Source of the DNA: Microbacterium mangrovi
GTDB lineage: Bacteria > Actinomycetota > Actinomycetes > Actinomycetales > Microbacteriaceae
Assembly: GCF_000802305.1 (NCBI RefSeq)
Contig: NZ_JTDK01000006.1
Span: 868,001-932,000, forward strand
Reading direction: 5' to 3'
DNA length: 64,000 nucleotides
In this document: in pieces, positions 9,022 to 18,559 of the stretch
Position numbering within the stretch: the stretch's first letter is position 1
Layout: each line of letters starts with the position of its first letter
Made by a program: the position numbers and the translations under genes
Notes under the pieces: model-generated
Database searches by the model: none
Told to the model about the DNA's origin: nothing
The model's input: only the letters and a program-made list of their open reading frames with translations

Positions 9022-10028
9022 GTGCCCTGCCCGGCTTGGACCTCGACCGACTCGCTGCCTGGATCGCCAACGCGGTGGAGCTCGATGGCGAACTTCGGGC
9101 CGAATTGATCACGGGCGGCAACTCGAACTTGACGTTCGCCGTCCGTGACAGCTCGCACGCATGGATTCTGCGTCGGCCCCCTGTCGGACACGTGCTGGAA
9201 ACAGCGCATGACATGGCGCGTGAATACAGAATCATCCGAGCACTTCAACCCACCCGAGTTCCGGTGCCCGGTGTAGTCACGCTCTGCTCGGATCCGTCGG
9301 TGCTGGGCGCTCCGTTCTACCTGATGGAGCGAGCGGCGGGGCACGCGATCCGAGACGTTCGAGAACTTGCCGCCCGCGGGCCGGAGCGAACGCGCGTCAT
9401 AGCAAACGAGCTCATTGACGCACTCGTGGCACTGCATGCTGTCGACATTGCATCTGTCGGGCTCCAGTCATTTGGGCGCCCGGAGGGCTATCTGTCGCGC
9501 CAGGTCGCCCGCTGGAAGAAGCAGCTGGATGCCTCGTTCACGCGCGAACTGCCTACTGCCGAGTCACTTCACGCACGCCTCCAATCCCGCATCCCCCAGT
9601 CCTCTGCAAGTGGAATCGTCCACGGCGACTATCGACTGGACAATGTCCTCGTCGACGACGACGATCGCATCAGCGCGGTAGTGGACTGGGAGCTGGCCAC
9701 GCTCGGCGATCCGCTGACCGATCTCGCGCTGATGGTCGTCTACGGCCGGCTCGGTCAGGCCCTGCCGGACGTCGTGCCCGATGTCGTGGGTGTCAGGGGC
9801 TATCCCTCTGAAGACGAGATCATCACCCGGTATGCAGCCGCCAGCTCTCGGGATGTGTCCGACTTCTCGTTCTACGTCGGCCTTGCATCGTTCAAGGCGG
9901 CAGGAATCTTGGAGGGCATCTGTCACCGCGCCTTACACGGACAGACCGCGGGCAATGTGCCCGCTGGGTTCGCGGACGCCGTCCTCGTCCTCCTCGATGG
10001 TGGACTCGCAGCACTCGACGAAAGGTAG
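9018..10028 (+). CDS. APH-family phosphotransferase (ACAD10/11 kinase-domain-like)
   Basis: A 336-residue kinase of the aminoglycoside phosphotransferase/choline kinase fold. The catalytic loop is HGDYRLDN (202-209) and the metal-binding segment is DWELATLGDP (223-232), with a nucleotide-binding N-lobe at about 30-105. It lies 6 nt before an acyl-CoA dehydrogenase. In human ACAD10/11 the same two domains are fused, and in the Pseudomonas levulinate operon LvaA and LvaC are separate genes; those kinases phosphorylate the 4-hydroxyl of 4-hydroxyacyl-CoA. By analogy this is a hydroxyacyl-CoA kinase, not a resistance gene. The start at the ATGA overlap is chosen over an ATG 102 nt upstream inside the MaoC gene. 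Confidence 0.85.
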   Translation: MSALPGLDLDRLAAWIANAVELDGELRAELITGGNSNLTFAVRDSSHAWILRRPPVGHVLETAHDMAREYRIIRALQPTRVPVPGVVTLCSDPSVLGAPFYLMERAAGHAIRDVRELAARGPERTRVIANELIDALVALHAVDIASVGLQSFGRPEGYLSRQVARWKKQLDASFTRELPTAESLHARLQSRIPQSSASGIVHGDYRLDNVLVDDDDRISAVVDWELATLGDPLTDLALMVVYGRLGQALPDVVPDVVGVRGYPSEDEIITRYAAASSRDVSDFSFYVGLASFKAAGILEGICHRALHGQTAGNVPAGFADAVLVLLDGGLAALDER

Positions 10029-10034
10029 GAACGA

Positions 10035-11267
10035 ATGGACTTTGGCTACGACGAGACGACCCAGAGGCTTCAGGACACGCTTCTGGACTTCATGGACACG
10101 CATGTGTACCCCGCCGAGCGTGAGATCGAGGGTCAACTCGACGCGCTCGACGACCGTTGGGCATGGGATTCCGCTCCCATCATCGAGGAGCTCCGGGCCG
10201 AAGCCCGCAAGCGCGGATTGTGGAACCTGTTCCTCCCGAAGGACCGGGGCGGTGCCCTGACGAATCTTCAGTATGCCCCGCTTGCAGAGATCGCCGGGCG
10301 CAGCGCCCACCTTGCTCCCGCCGCCATGAACTGCTCGGCACCAGACACCGGGAACATGGAGGTCCTCGATCTGTTCGGCTCACCCCACCAGAAGGACGAG
10401 TGGCTGAAACCGCTGATGGCCGGTGAGATCCGGTCTGCATTCGCGATGACCGAGCCGGACGTTGCCTCGTCAGACGCCACGAACATTGCGACGCGGATCG
10501 TGCGCGATGGCGACGACTACATCATCAACGGCCGCAAATGGTGGATCACGGGCGCGATGAACCCGCGTGCACGGATCTTCGTTGTCATGGGGAAGACAGA
10601 CCCCGATGCCGATCGTCACCGGCAGCAGTCGATGATCCTCGTTCCGCGGGATACGCCTGGCGTCGAGGTCATCCGCGGGATGCGTGTTCTGGGGTACGAC
10701 GATCACGATCACGGCGGACACGCAGAGCTGTCCTTCAACGACGTGCGCGTGCCGGCGTCCAACCTCATCGCCGGCGAGGGCGATGGGTTCGCCATTGCCC
10801 AGGCACGGCTTGGTCCGGGACGTATCCATCACTGCATGCGCTCGATCGGTGTTGCCGAGCGAGCGGTCGAGCTCATGTGCGCCCGCGCGGACGGTCGGGA
10901 ACCGTTCGGCCGAGCGCTCTCCGAGCAAGGCGTGGTCCGCGAATGGATCGCACAGGCGCGTGTGAAAATCGAGCAGTTGCGTCTGCTCACGTTGAAGGCC
11001 GCGTGGTTGATGGACACGGTGGGCAACAGGGGCGCGCACACCGAGATTCAGGCGATCAAGGTGGCCGCCCCGGCGACCGTACAGTGGATCCTCGACAAGG
11101 CGATACAGGTTCACGGCGCGGGCGGATTGTCACAGGACTTCCCGCTTGCGAACGCCTACGCGAGCATCCGTACCCTCCGATTCGCAGACGGGCCTGACGA
11201 AGTACATCTCAATGCTCTGGCGCGCGCGGAACTCCAGGCGCAGCGTGAAAGACGACGAGAGGTCTGA
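10035..11267 (+). CDS. ACAD11-like acyl-CoA dehydrogenase
   Basis: A 410-residue flavoprotein of the acyl-CoA dehydrogenase fold. Several blocks ([44 protein letters not shown]) closely match my memory of the dehydrogenase half of ACAD10/ACAD11 rather than beta-oxidation enzymes. With the upstream kinase it probably converts a 4-phosphoacyl-CoA to an enoyl- or 3-hydroxyacyl-CoA by phosphate elimination. GGTAGG precedes the ATG; the gap to the kinase is 6 nt. It ends the operon, followed by a strong hairpin. The function is inferred from family resemblance and pairing. Confidence 0.88.
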   Translation: MDFGYDETTQRLQDTLLDFMDTHVYPAEREIEGQLDALDDRWAWDSAPIIEELRAEARKRGLWNLFLPKDRGGALTNLQYAPLAEIAGRSAHLAPAAMNCSAPDTGNMEVLDLFGSPHQKDEWLKPLMAGEIRSAFAMTEPDVASSDATNIATRIVRDGDDYIINGRKWWITGAMNPRARIFVVMGKTDPDADRHRQQSMILVPRDTPGVEVIRGMRVLGYDDHDHGGHAELSFNDVRVPASNLIAGEGDGFAIAQARLGPGRIHHCMRSIGVAERAVELMCARADGREPFGRALSEQGVVREWIAQARVKIEQLRLLTLKAAWLMDTVGNRGAHTEIQAIKVAAPATVQWILDKAIQVHGAGGLSQDFPLANAYASIRTLRFADGPDEVHLNALARAELQAQRERRREV

Positions 11268-11275
11268 CGCAAGCC

Positions 11276-11310
11276 GAGGCGCCGCGGAGCATGGAGCTCC
11301 GCGGCGCCTC
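11276..11310 (+). terminator. Hairpin terminator after the acyl-CoA dehydrogenase
   Basis: A perfect 15-bp GC-rich stem with a 5-nt loop (ATGGA), 9 nt after the stop codon. There is no U-run. It closes the reductase-hydratase-kinase-dehydrogenase operon. Confidence 0.8.
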
Positions 11311-11420
11311 GACGTGACCGCGTCGGCCGCCACAGTCGAATGGCATTCACGACCAGAGCGCGCTGATGCGCTCGATCGGACTGTTCGGCAGATCGCCTGA
11401 CGTCGTTGGGCGACAGCAAA

Positions 11421-11472
11421 GGCCCCCCTCCGGCGTGGGGAGGGAGGAGCTCCCCACACCGGCCGGAGGCCC
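11421..11472 (-). terminator. Hairpin terminator after the CocE-type hydrolase
   Basis: A long imperfect stem (about 19-21 bp, loop near GGGAGGAGC) that on the minus strand ends in CCTTTGCT, just downstream of the hydrolase stop. It faces the plus-strand hairpin at 11276-11310, separating convergent operons. Confidence 0.7.
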
Positions 11473-11504
11473 TTCACTGCTGAGGCCCGCTGGCCTAGCA
11501 GGGC

Positions 11505-13169
11505 TTATGCGAGATCGATCGTCGGCATCTCGAGGCGCGCGCTCACGCCGCCGAGGCGAAGGGTTTGCACCGTCTTCGCCGTCGCCTCGATGTCGTACAG
11601 ATTGTCGCCGGTTCCGGGGTGCACGGCGTAGTGCGGGTAGTCACTCGAGGCGATCTGCAGCTGTAGTGAGTGGCCCGCACGAACGCGGTAGGCGTTGTCG
11701 TCCAGCGGAAGCCGGAACGAGCCGCCGATGGCGCGAGCCAGCGCGACTCTGCCCTGAGTGATTCGCCGAGTAGTGCCGTCCGGAGCGACGTCCTGCAACC
11801 TGACGTGAACATGCGTCGTCGGGCCTTCGAAATCGACAGTGGCAGTCAGAACGGGCTGGCCGGCGAAGTCCAGGTTCTTCGCAAGCGGTGCCGTGCGGAA
11901 CGTGAGGACATCCGCGCGGTCGACATAGTCGCGTTCGTCCGGGTACGCCGCGACAAAGTACCACAGCGCTTCCATGTCTACTGACGATGGCACCGGATTG
12001 GCCGGGTCGTGCGTCCAGGACAGGTCCTCCGGTGCCGCTGCCTGGCTGCCCAGTGTGTGGAGGCCCGACGGATCCGCGCTCAGGACGAACTGCGTGATGG
12101 TGGCGTCCGGCGGATACTGATCGCTCTCCTGCCATCCAACATGGCCGACGTGCCATTTTGCACGGGGACGCGGCTTGAGCGGGAGCCTGCCGTTGAGGTG
12201 CTCATCAAAGAAGTCCGCGTGCTCCGCCGTCTCCTCCTGAATCTTCGCGTCGAGCGCAGCTTCGTTCAGATAGGGGTTGGCCTCGTCGCCGCGGCCCACA
12301 TCTTCAAGCTTGTACCCCCCGTGGTCCGCGGACCCTACTCGCAGGTAGTGAAGGTTGCTCCAGCCTGGAAGCGATGAGAAGTGCCGCCAGTCGCGCATTC
12401 CGTCCGGAGCAAGCCCGGGGTCATACCAGTTCTGCCAATGGAGAACCGGGATCTGCGTTGTGTGGTAGGGGTGGCGGTTGCCGTACGGCGAGTACCAATC
12501 CTCCGTCTTCGTGCGGGCGAGTTTCTCCTCCGCACCTACGCAGCGGCCAATCTGTTCCCGGGCTTCGGCGATGATCTCCTCGACGGAGCCACTGCTCCAG
12601 TCGATGTCGGCCAGGTACCCCTCATTCGTGGTCCAGATCTGCAGCAGGTCGTTAAGCGATGCGAACGACTGGACTTCCTGGCGCCAACGACCGCCAACGT
12701 GTCCGTTCCCCATGTCGACGCCGGTGACCATTGGGATCGCTGCCTGGATCGCCGGGTGTCCGGACGCGACGGCGGCCCACGTTGTGAAGCCGTAATAGGA
12801 GGCGCCCATGACGCCGATCTTTCCGTTAGACCACGGCTGCTTCACGACCCACTCAGCGGTGTCGTATGCGTCCGCTACGTCGAACGCGTAGGGGATGGTC
12901 TGACCGGTCGATCCATACTTGCCGCGCACATCCTGTGCGATGAACACGAATCCGCGACTCGTGAAGTATTCCGCTTCGAACTTCAGCCCCGTGTAGAAGC
13001 TTCGCTTGTCGTACGGAGTGCGAACGAGGACCGCCGAGTGGGCCGTCGCCTTCTCGGGGAGGTACACATCCGTCGCCAGCTGGAAGCCGTCTCGCGTCGG
13101 AACCGCGTACTCGATCGATCGCTCCGAGGGTTCCTCGGCCGAGATCTTCTCAATGATGGTGAAACCCAT
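11505..13169 (-). CDS. CocE/NonD-family serine hydrolase (X-Pro dipeptidyl-peptidase-like)
   Basis: A 554-residue alpha/beta hydrolase of the CocE/NonD class (cocaine esterase, glutaryl-7-ACA acylase, X-Pro peptidase). The nucleophile elbow is GASYYG (122-127, Ser124), after the oxyanion-type segment QDVRGKYGSTG. The C-terminal 200 residues form the jelly-roll domain expected of PepX_C. No signal peptide is seen, so the enzyme is probably cytoplasmic. AAAGGAATCTC precedes the chosen ATG; an in-frame start 42 nt upstream is less likely. It is last in the ligase-thiolase-SDR-hydrolase series and could open the substrate's ester or amide bond. Confidence 0.9.
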   Translation of the reverse strand: MGFTIIEKISAEEPSERSIEYAVPTRDGFQLATDVYLPEKATAHSAVLVRTPYDKRSFYTGLKFEAEYFTSRGFVFIAQDVRGKYGSTGQTIPYAFDVADAYDTAEWVVKQPWSNGKIGVMGASYYGFTTWAAVASGHPAIQAAIPMVTGVDMGNGHVGGRWRQEVQSFASLNDLLQIWTTNEGYLADIDWSSGSVEEIIAEAREQIGRCVGAEEKLARTKTEDWYSPYGNRHPYHTTQIPVLHWQNWYDPGLAPDGMRDWRHFSSLPGWSNLHYLRVGSADHGGYKLEDVGRGDEANPYLNEAALDAKIQEETAEHADFFDEHLNGRLPLKPRPRAKWHVGHVGWQESDQYPPDATITQFVLSADPSGLHTLGSQAAAPEDLSWTHDPANPVPSSVDMEALWYFVAAYPDERDYVDRADVLTFRTAPLAKNLDFAGQPVLTATVDFEGPTTHVHVRLQDVAPDGTTRRITQGRVALARAIGGSFRLPLDDNAYRVRAGHSLQLQIASSDYPHYAVHPGTGDNLYDIEATAKTVQTLRLGGVSARLEMPTIDLA

Positions 13170-13240
13170 GAGATTCCTTTCGTTGTTGTTCGTGTTGGGT
13201 TGAGTTCGCACGCCGGCGCGTCTGACATCCCGTCGTCATG

Positions 13241-14002
13241 TCAAGCCCCGCTGGTCAGCGTTACGCCGCCGTCGGCGACGAGAGTCTGCCCCGTCATCCA
13301 CCCGGCCTCGTCGGACAACAGAAAGGTCACGACATCTGCAATGTCGTCGGGCTCGCCGAGTCGTCGAAGCGGGTACGGCGCCGCGACCTCCTCTTCTTTG
13401 CCGTCATAGAGCGCCGCGGCGAACCGCGTCTTCACGACACCGGGAGCGACGGCGTTGACGCGGATGCCCGGACCTAGCTCGACCGCCAACAGTTCCGTGA
13501 TGGAGATGAGCATCGCCTTCGTCGCACCGTACAGGCCGATGCCGGGTGCCGGCTTGAGACCCGAGATCGACGAAATGTTCACCACCGAACCGCCGTGATC
13601 GCGCATCCATGCGCGATAGACCTGCTGCGTCCACGCCAGCGCCGCGATGACGTTGACTTCGACAGTCTTGCGCGCGGCGCCTAGTTCGACATCGATCATC
13701 GGACCGTACGTCGGGTTGATCCCCGCATTGTTCACCAGGAGGTCTGCGCTGCCGAATTGCTCAATGGCAGAGCTGACCGAGCGGCATTGATGTTCAACAT
13801 CATCGGCGCGACCGACGACACCGAGAGCGCAGCTCGGTCCCCCCAGCGCGGACACTGCTTCTTCAAGCGCATTCTCGTTACGTCCTGTCAGAACGACGCG
13901 GGCGCCCTCGGCGACGAGTCGCTGCGCGATGCCCAGGCCGATACCTCTGCTCCCACCGGTGACGATGGCCGTCTTACCCTCGAACCGCTTCTTAGTTCTC
14001 AT
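13241..14002 (-). CDS. Short-chain dehydrogenase/reductase
   Basis: A 253-residue SDR with TGGSRGIG (15-22), NNAG, NISSISG and YGATK, so cofactor site and catalytic Ser/Tyr/Lys are intact. The C-terminal MTGQTLVADGGV block is that of FabG-like reductases. It starts 12 nt after the thiolase stop, in the same operon as the acyl-CoA ligase. It is likely to oxidise a hydroxyacyl or alcohol intermediate before thiolysis; the exact substrate is unknown. Confidence 0.92.
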   Translation of the reverse strand: MRTKKRFEGKTAIVTGGSRGIGLGIAQRLVAEGARVVLTGRNENALEEAVSALGGPSCALGVVGRADDVEHQCRSVSSAIEQFGSADLLVNNAGINPTYGPMIDVELGAARKTVEVNVIAALAWTQQVYRAWMRDHGGSVVNISSISGLKPAPGIGLYGATKAMLISITELLAVELGPGIRVNAVAPGVVKTRFAAALYDGKEEEVAAPYPLRRLGEPDDIADVVTFLLSDEAGWMTGQTLVADGGVTLTSGA

Positions 14003-14014
14003 CTTCGGCTCCCA

Positions 14015-15232
14015 TCAACTCATCCGTTCGATGACCATTGCCATGCCCTGACCGCCGCCGACGCACATGGACACGACTCCGAACTGGCGATCGTGCCACT
14101 GGAGTGAGTTGATCAACGTAGACGTGATGCGTGCGCCTGTCATGCCGAAAGGATGCCCAAGAGAGATCGCCCCGCCGTTGACGTTGAGCTTCTCGAGAGG
14201 GATGCCCAGCTGGCGTGCAGAGCCAAGCGCTTGAACGGCGAAGGCTTCGTTGATCTCGAAGAGATCGATGTCGTCGAGACCGAGCCCTGCGTGACGGAGC
14301 GCAGCGGGGATCGCTTCTACTGGCCCCAGACCCATGATCTCCGGCGACAGTCCGGTCACGGCCGTGCTGACGATCCTCGCCAGGGGCGTCAGCCCCAGCG
14401 CCGCGGCGCGGGAGTCGCTCACGACGACGAGGGCGGCTGCGCCGTCGTTGAGCGGGCATGCGTTACCCGCCGTCACTGTACCGTCGGGACGAAAGACGGG
14501 TTGTAGAGCGCCTACGGATGCAAGGGTGGTCCCCGGACGAGGACCGTCATCCGCATCGACGATGCTCAGATCTGGGAGCGTGACCGGTGCAATTTCACGC
14601 TCCCAGAAGCCCTCGTCACGGCGCTGGACCGCGAGGTTCTGGCTGCGAACGCTGAACTCATCCTGGTCCTCGCGAGACATCCGGAGGAGCTGTGCGACGT
14701 TTTCAGCAGTCTGTCCCATGGCGATGTATACGTCGGGCAGGTCGCCGGCTTCCCTCGGGTCCGTCCAACGCGAAGCCCCGCCCTGAGCCCGTTCCGCAGT
14801 GCGCTCGCGTGCCTCGTCGAAGATCGGGTTCAGCCCCTCGAGGTTGTCCGCGAAGCCGGAGCCGTACCGGCTCACTGTCTCGACTCCGGCTGAAATGAAG
14901 GCGTCGCCCTCGCCTGCCTTGATTGCATGAAAGGCCATGCGCGTCGTCTGGAGGCTGCTTGAGCAGTAGCGATTCACCGTGACGCCGGGCACGGAATCCA
15001 GGCCCGCCCGTACTGCCACAACTCGGGCGAGGTTGTTACCGGACTCCCCAGCAGGGGATCCGACACCGAGGAGCACGTCGGTGACTTCCGGCGGATCGAG
15101 GGCCGGGACTTTGGATAGTGCGGCCTGCACCATCTGGACGGCCAGCTCATCGGGCCGCATGTCGACCAATGAGCCCTTCCTCGCGCGGCCGATCGGCGAA
15201 CGCGCGGTGGAAACGATTACTGCTTCAGGCAT
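14015..15232 (-). CDS. Acetyl-CoA C-acyltransferase (thiolase)
   Basis: A 405-residue thiolase. The acyl-accepting Cys sits in NRYCSSSLQ (near 90), the His in NGGAISLGHPFG (near 357) and the second Cys in SMCVGGGQG (near 387), so all catalytic residues of a degradative thiolase are present. GAAGGA lies 6 nt before the ATG, which is preferred over an in-frame GTG two codons earlier. It lies between the acyl-CoA ligase and an SDR and probably performs the final CoA-dependent cleavage, releasing acetyl-CoA or propionyl-CoA. Confidence 0.94.
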   Translation of the reverse strand: MPEAVIVSTARSPIGRARKGSLVDMRPDELAVQMVQAALSKVPALDPPEVTDVLLGVGSPAGESGNNLARVVAVRAGLDSVPGVTVNRYCSSSLQTTRMAFHAIKAGEGDAFISAGVETVSRYGSGFADNLEGLNPIFDEARERTAERAQGGASRWTDPREAGDLPDVYIAMGQTAENVAQLLRMSREDQDEFSVRSQNLAVQRRDEGFWEREIAPVTLPDLSIVDADDGPRPGTTLASVGALQPVFRPDGTVTAGNACPLNDGAAALVVVSDSRAAALGLTPLARIVSTAVTGLSPEIMGLGPVEAIPAALRHAGLGLDDIDLFEINEAFAVQALGSARQLGIPLEKLNVNGGAISLGHPFGMTGARITSTLINSLQWHDRQFGVVSMCVGGGQGMAMVIERMS

Positions 15233-15301
15233 GGACACTCCTTCGGTGTCTGATAGCTCGGGTTTGGTGGGCCGCTGATGGCCCGGTGGGTCCCTGGAGT
15301 T

Positions 15302-16885
15302 TCACGAGCCCAGGAGCAGCACGTCGAGGGTGTTCGTGTTGATGGGGTCTTCGCTCTTGAGCTCCGCCTTGCGGACCTTCCCGCTACCCGTGTGCGGGAG
15401 TTCATCGCGGAACTCGAGAAAGCGAGGCACTTTGAACCGAGCGAGGGTGTTGCGTGCGTGCGCGACGATCGTCTCTGCAGTCACCTCGGCGCCCGGGCGC
15501 AGGACGATCAGAGCCTTGACTTCTTCTCCACGATCCGCGTCTGGTACAGGAATCACTGCGGCTTCCGCGACATCGGGCATCGCCATCAGCTGCTGCTCGA
15601 CTTCGGCTGCTGAGATGTTCTCACCACTCCGTCGGATGATGTCTTTCAGCCGTCCGATGAAGTAGTGGGCACCCTCCTCGTCCTTGCGAACCAGATCGCC
15701 GGTGCGGAACCAACCTCCGGGCAAGAGCAACTCCGCGTTCACTTCCGGTCGATTGTGATAGCCGAGCATCAGGCCCTCGCCACGGACGCACAGTTCGCCT
15801 GCCTCGCCAGGCGGCAACTCCCGAAGGTTCTCGTCGACGATCTTTGACTCACGCGTGGGGAAGCAGAATCCCATCGACCCGCGGGCCGCAAGGTCGGGCC
15901 GGTCCCACGGGACTGCGATGCCAACGCCGAGCTCGGTACTGCCGTAGGTATCACGCGCGAGGAGTCCGAAGCGAGTCTCCACGGCGGCGATCGCCTCAGG
16001 CGGCATCCCATCGACGGGGGCACGCTTGAGGGCCAGGGCCGAGTCGTCCGGCGACTCGGGGAACTCCAACATCCCTTCGCTCAGCCAGGCGAGGTCGATC
16101 TGGTGGTCGACGAGCCATCCCATGAACTTGCGGCGGCTGAGCCCCGCGGTCACATAGATCGCCCCGCCACCCGCGAGCGCTGACATCAGGTACATCTGGT
16201 TCTGCATGTAGAAGAACGGGTGGTCTGCGAGGATGCGCTGCACGTCGAAGAATCCCGAACCCCACACCCCCAGCTCCACCCAGTATCGGTGAGTGAGAAG
16301 GCACCCCTTGGGAAGACCCGTCGTCCCGGAAGTGAACTGGATGTTGGCGATCGTGTCGTGGTCCGGATATTCACGGAGAGGCAGAATATCGCCGTTGAGA
16401 AGGGAGTCGAAGGCGGGGCCGGGCTCACCCGGTTTGGCAACTCCGATGATGTTCTGCCGCAGAACGGGGCCCACCTCGCCATCGGAGTATGCAGCGAGGA
16501 CATCGTCAGCCGCGATCAGCCATCGGGCCTCCGAATCCGTGAGGACGAACTCAGCCTCGCGTTCGGTATATCCGGGATTCATCGGAACGATCGCCGCGCC
16601 GAGTTCTGCGAGGGCGAACCACGTGAGAGGGAACTCCACCTGATTCCGCAGTTGGACGCCTACCTTGTCGCCGGCGCGCACGCCCAGGCGCTGCAGGCCT
16701 GAGCGTAGCTGCGATACCCGCGTCCGGAACTCACTCCACGTCAAGTTCGGGCCGCCCCCTTCCACATGCACGATCGCCCGGCGATCCCCGTGCTGCTCCG
16801 CCGCTCGGTCGAGGGCGGCCGGCATGGACAGCCCCCGCAAGGATGAGGCGAACTCGCTGAGTTCGACGTCGACCGTTGTCGTCAT
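15302..16885 (-). CDS. Acyl-CoA ligase (AMP-forming, FadD/CaiC-like)
   Basis: A 527-residue ANL-superfamily adenylating enzyme. It has the P-loop TSGTTGLPKG (near 187-196), the YGSTELG block, the GEAGELCVRGEGLMLGYHN hinge region and the C-terminal catalytic Lys in TGSGKVRK. It activates a carboxylic acid to its CoA ester with ATP; the acid cannot be predicted from sequence. GGAGGAG precedes the ATG. It is the first gene of the minus-strand operon and is divergent from the amine oxidase gene, sharing the 17010-17053 regulatory element. Confidence 0.93.
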   Translation of the reverse strand: MTTTVDVELSEFASSLRGLSMPAALDRAAEQHGDRRAIVHVEGGGPNLTWSEFRTRVSQLRSGLQRLGVRAGDKVGVQLRNQVEFPLTWFALAELGAAIVPMNPGYTEREAEFVLTDSEARWLIAADDVLAAYSDGEVGPVLRQNIIGVAKPGEPGPAFDSLLNGDILPLREYPDHDTIANIQFTSGTTGLPKGCLLTHRYWVELGVWGSGFFDVQRILADHPFFYMQNQMYLMSALAGGGAIYVTAGLSRRKFMGWLVDHQIDLAWLSEGMLEFPESPDDSALALKRAPVDGMPPEAIAAVETRFGLLARDTYGSTELGVGIAVPWDRPDLAARGSMGFCFPTRESKIVDENLRELPPGEAGELCVRGEGLMLGYHNRPEVNAELLLPGGWFRTGDLVRKDEEGAHYFIGRLKDIIRRSGENISAAEVEQQLMAMPDVAEAAVIPVPDADRGEEVKALIVLRPGAEVTAETIVAHARNTLARFKVPRFLEFRDELPHTGSGKVRKAELKSEDPINTNTLDVLLLGS

Positions 16886-17009
16886 GGATCACTCCTCCAC
16901 ATCGTGTGATGATCGTCGGCCTCCGCTGGCCGGCGTTCCAGCGCGCCCACCGTCATGTGCTTCTTCGCGATGACTGAGAGACAACGCGATCGGAACGACG
17001 CACGGCGCA

Positions 17010-17053
17010 CTTGCGATCATAGTGCGACAGTAGTTGTATAACTAGTGCGATAG
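17010..17053. promoter_or_regulatory. Operator-like element between divergent ligase and amine oxidase genes
   Basis: It contains CTTGCGAT, AGTGCGACAG (17021-17030), the palindrome TAGTTGTATAACTA (17031-17044) and AGTGCGATAG (17044-17053); the two decamers are direct repeats 23 bp apart. On the minus strand, TATGAT at 17016-17021 could be the -10 of the ligase promoter, so a bound repressor would block it. Order and spacing match the element at 7671-7710. The TetR protein at 18889-19503 is the obvious candidate regulator. Confidence 0.65.
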
Positions 17054-17134
17054 ATCGAAAATGTGGTCTAATCATCCAATTCGCTGCGCTGAAGGACATG
17101 AGTCCCCGGCGCATCGCTACCAAAGGAGGTAGAT

Positions 17135-18460
17135 GTGTCAGAGAGCGAGTACGACGTCATCGTCGTCGGAGCCGGATACGCAGGCATCAGTTGCGCACGA
17201 GACCTGCGTGATCGAGGACTCTCCGTCCTCGTCCTGGAGGGGGCGAATCGAATCGGAGGGCGGACTTACACGCGTGCCTTCCGTGACCACCCCGACATCA
17301 CTGTCGAGGCCGGGGGCGCGTACGTTGACTTGAGCATCCACACGAACGTCGTGCGCGAGCTGGAGCGCTACCGGCCTGCCCTCATTCCCTCGAAAGGCGT
17401 GCCGACGAGCGCCCACTTCTTCACCGCTGGCGCCCGTAGCACACTTCCTGTGCCCTGGTGGGATCTCTGGGCGCTTGAAGCCGTGGCGATCCGGCTGCAC
17501 AACGCCGCTGCGCGACTGCGCTCGGACACGCCCCTGCACGAGCAGGAACTCGCCGACCTGGACGTCTCCGCAGCCGAGTTCTTCGAGCCGATCGGTCCGC
17601 TCCCCCAGTCCGTGCGAGACCTCATCTACGGTCAGATCGGTGGCCATGAAGGGGCCGATGCCGATTCTGCGTCCATGCTCTGGATCCTCGGGCTCATTGC
17701 CGCGGGAGGCGGGAGTCCGTTCCAGTACTTCATGTTCGGCGAGTCTTCAGACAGCCGGATGTTCGTGGATGGCCCGACTGACCTGCTGCACCGCATGGTC
17801 GACGGATCACAGATCGAGGTGCAGCTGAACAGGCGAGTCACCGCGGTGACCGACGATGGCTCCACCGTGCGGGTGGTCACGGACGATGGGACGGAAGTCA
17901 CCGCCGGAGCCTGCGTCATGGCAGTGCCGACGAATGTACTCCGGCGCATCGAGTTCACCCCCGGGATGACACCGGATCAAACAGCGCTGCTGCGTAGGAA
18001 TCATCCGGGTTCCGCGATCAAAGTTCACATGATCGTCGACAACATTCCGCCTGCACCCATTTGCATCGGATTGGGACCGCTGGTGACCGTCCTTCCCCTG
18101 GGTACTCTCGAGGACGGGCGCTCATTGCTCGTCGGATTCGGCGCCCACGGCATCTACGACTTCGACCCGTGCGATCGGGCATCGGTCGAAACCGGATTGC
18201 GGCTGTACCTCCCGGACGCCAACGTCGTGGCCGTTGACGCGCACGATTGGGCAGCCGACCCGCTATTCGATGGCACGTACCGTGTGGACCACCCGGGTGA
18301 GGGGCAGCTGAGCGGTCGGGTCATGAACGAGATGGCAGGCCGGATCGCGTTTGCCGGTGCTGACATCGAGGATCACCTCTTCCGCAACACCTTTGACGGC
18401 GCGATCTCCTCCGGCGCCCGCGCGGCGGTCGCCGTCGCAGCCCTGCTTGACGCCGTCTGA
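17135..18460 (+). CDS. Flavin monoamine oxidase-like amine oxidase
   Basis: A 441-residue flavoprotein amine oxidase. The N-terminal FAD site is [15 protein letters not shown] (GxGxxG at 12-17) followed by [12 protein letters not shown], and the C-terminal FAD-binding block [14 protein letters not shown] is also present. Such enzymes oxidise primary or secondary amines to imines/aldehydes, releasing ammonia or an amine. The GTG start follows AAAGGAGGT by 4 nt. It is divergent from the acyl-CoA ligase operon, so an amine or N-alkyl group is likely removed in the same pathway. Confidence 0.9.
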   Translation: MSESEYDVIVVGAGYAGISCARDLRDRGLSVLVLEGANRIGGRTYTRAFRDHPDITVEAGGAYVDLSIHTNVVRELERYRPALIPSKGVPTSAHFFTAGARSTLPVPWWDLWALEAVAIRLHNAAARLRSDTPLHEQELADLDVSAAEFFEPIGPLPQSVRDLIYGQIGGHEGADADSASMLWILGLIAAGGGSPFQYFMFGESSDSRMFVDGPTDLLHRMVDGSQIEVQLNRRVTAVTDDGSTVRVVTDDGTEVTAGACVMAVPTNVLRRIEFTPGMTPDQTALLRRNHPGSAIKVHMIVDNIPPAPICIGLGPLVTVLPLGTLEDGRSLLVGFGAHGIYDFDPCDRASVETGLRLYLPDANVVAVDAHDWAADPLFDGTYRVDHPGEGQLSGRVMNEMAGRIAFAGADIEDHLFRNTFDGAISSGARAAVAVAALLDAV

Positions 18461-18469
18461 GCTGTCACA

Positions 18470-18518
18470 CAGAAGGCGGTTGGGCACCCGAGCAAACAGG
18501 TACCCAACCGCCCTTCTG
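18470..18518 (+). terminator. Hairpin terminator after the amine oxidase
   Basis: A stem of about 14-17 bp (AGAAGGCGGTTGGG pairing with CCCAACCGCCCTTCT, one bulged C) begins about 10 nt after the stop. It lies between the convergent amine oxidase and EthD-like genes and may serve both. Confidence 0.75.
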
Positions 18519-18559
18519 GCTGAACGAGACAGAAGCCACCGGAACGCGCGATGCCCTGC

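Noticed and set aside
9018-10028. Aminoglycoside resistance kinase
   Set aside because: The fold is shared, but pairing with an ACAD11-like dehydrogenase and CoA-ester genes fits a hydroxyacyl-CoA kinase better.
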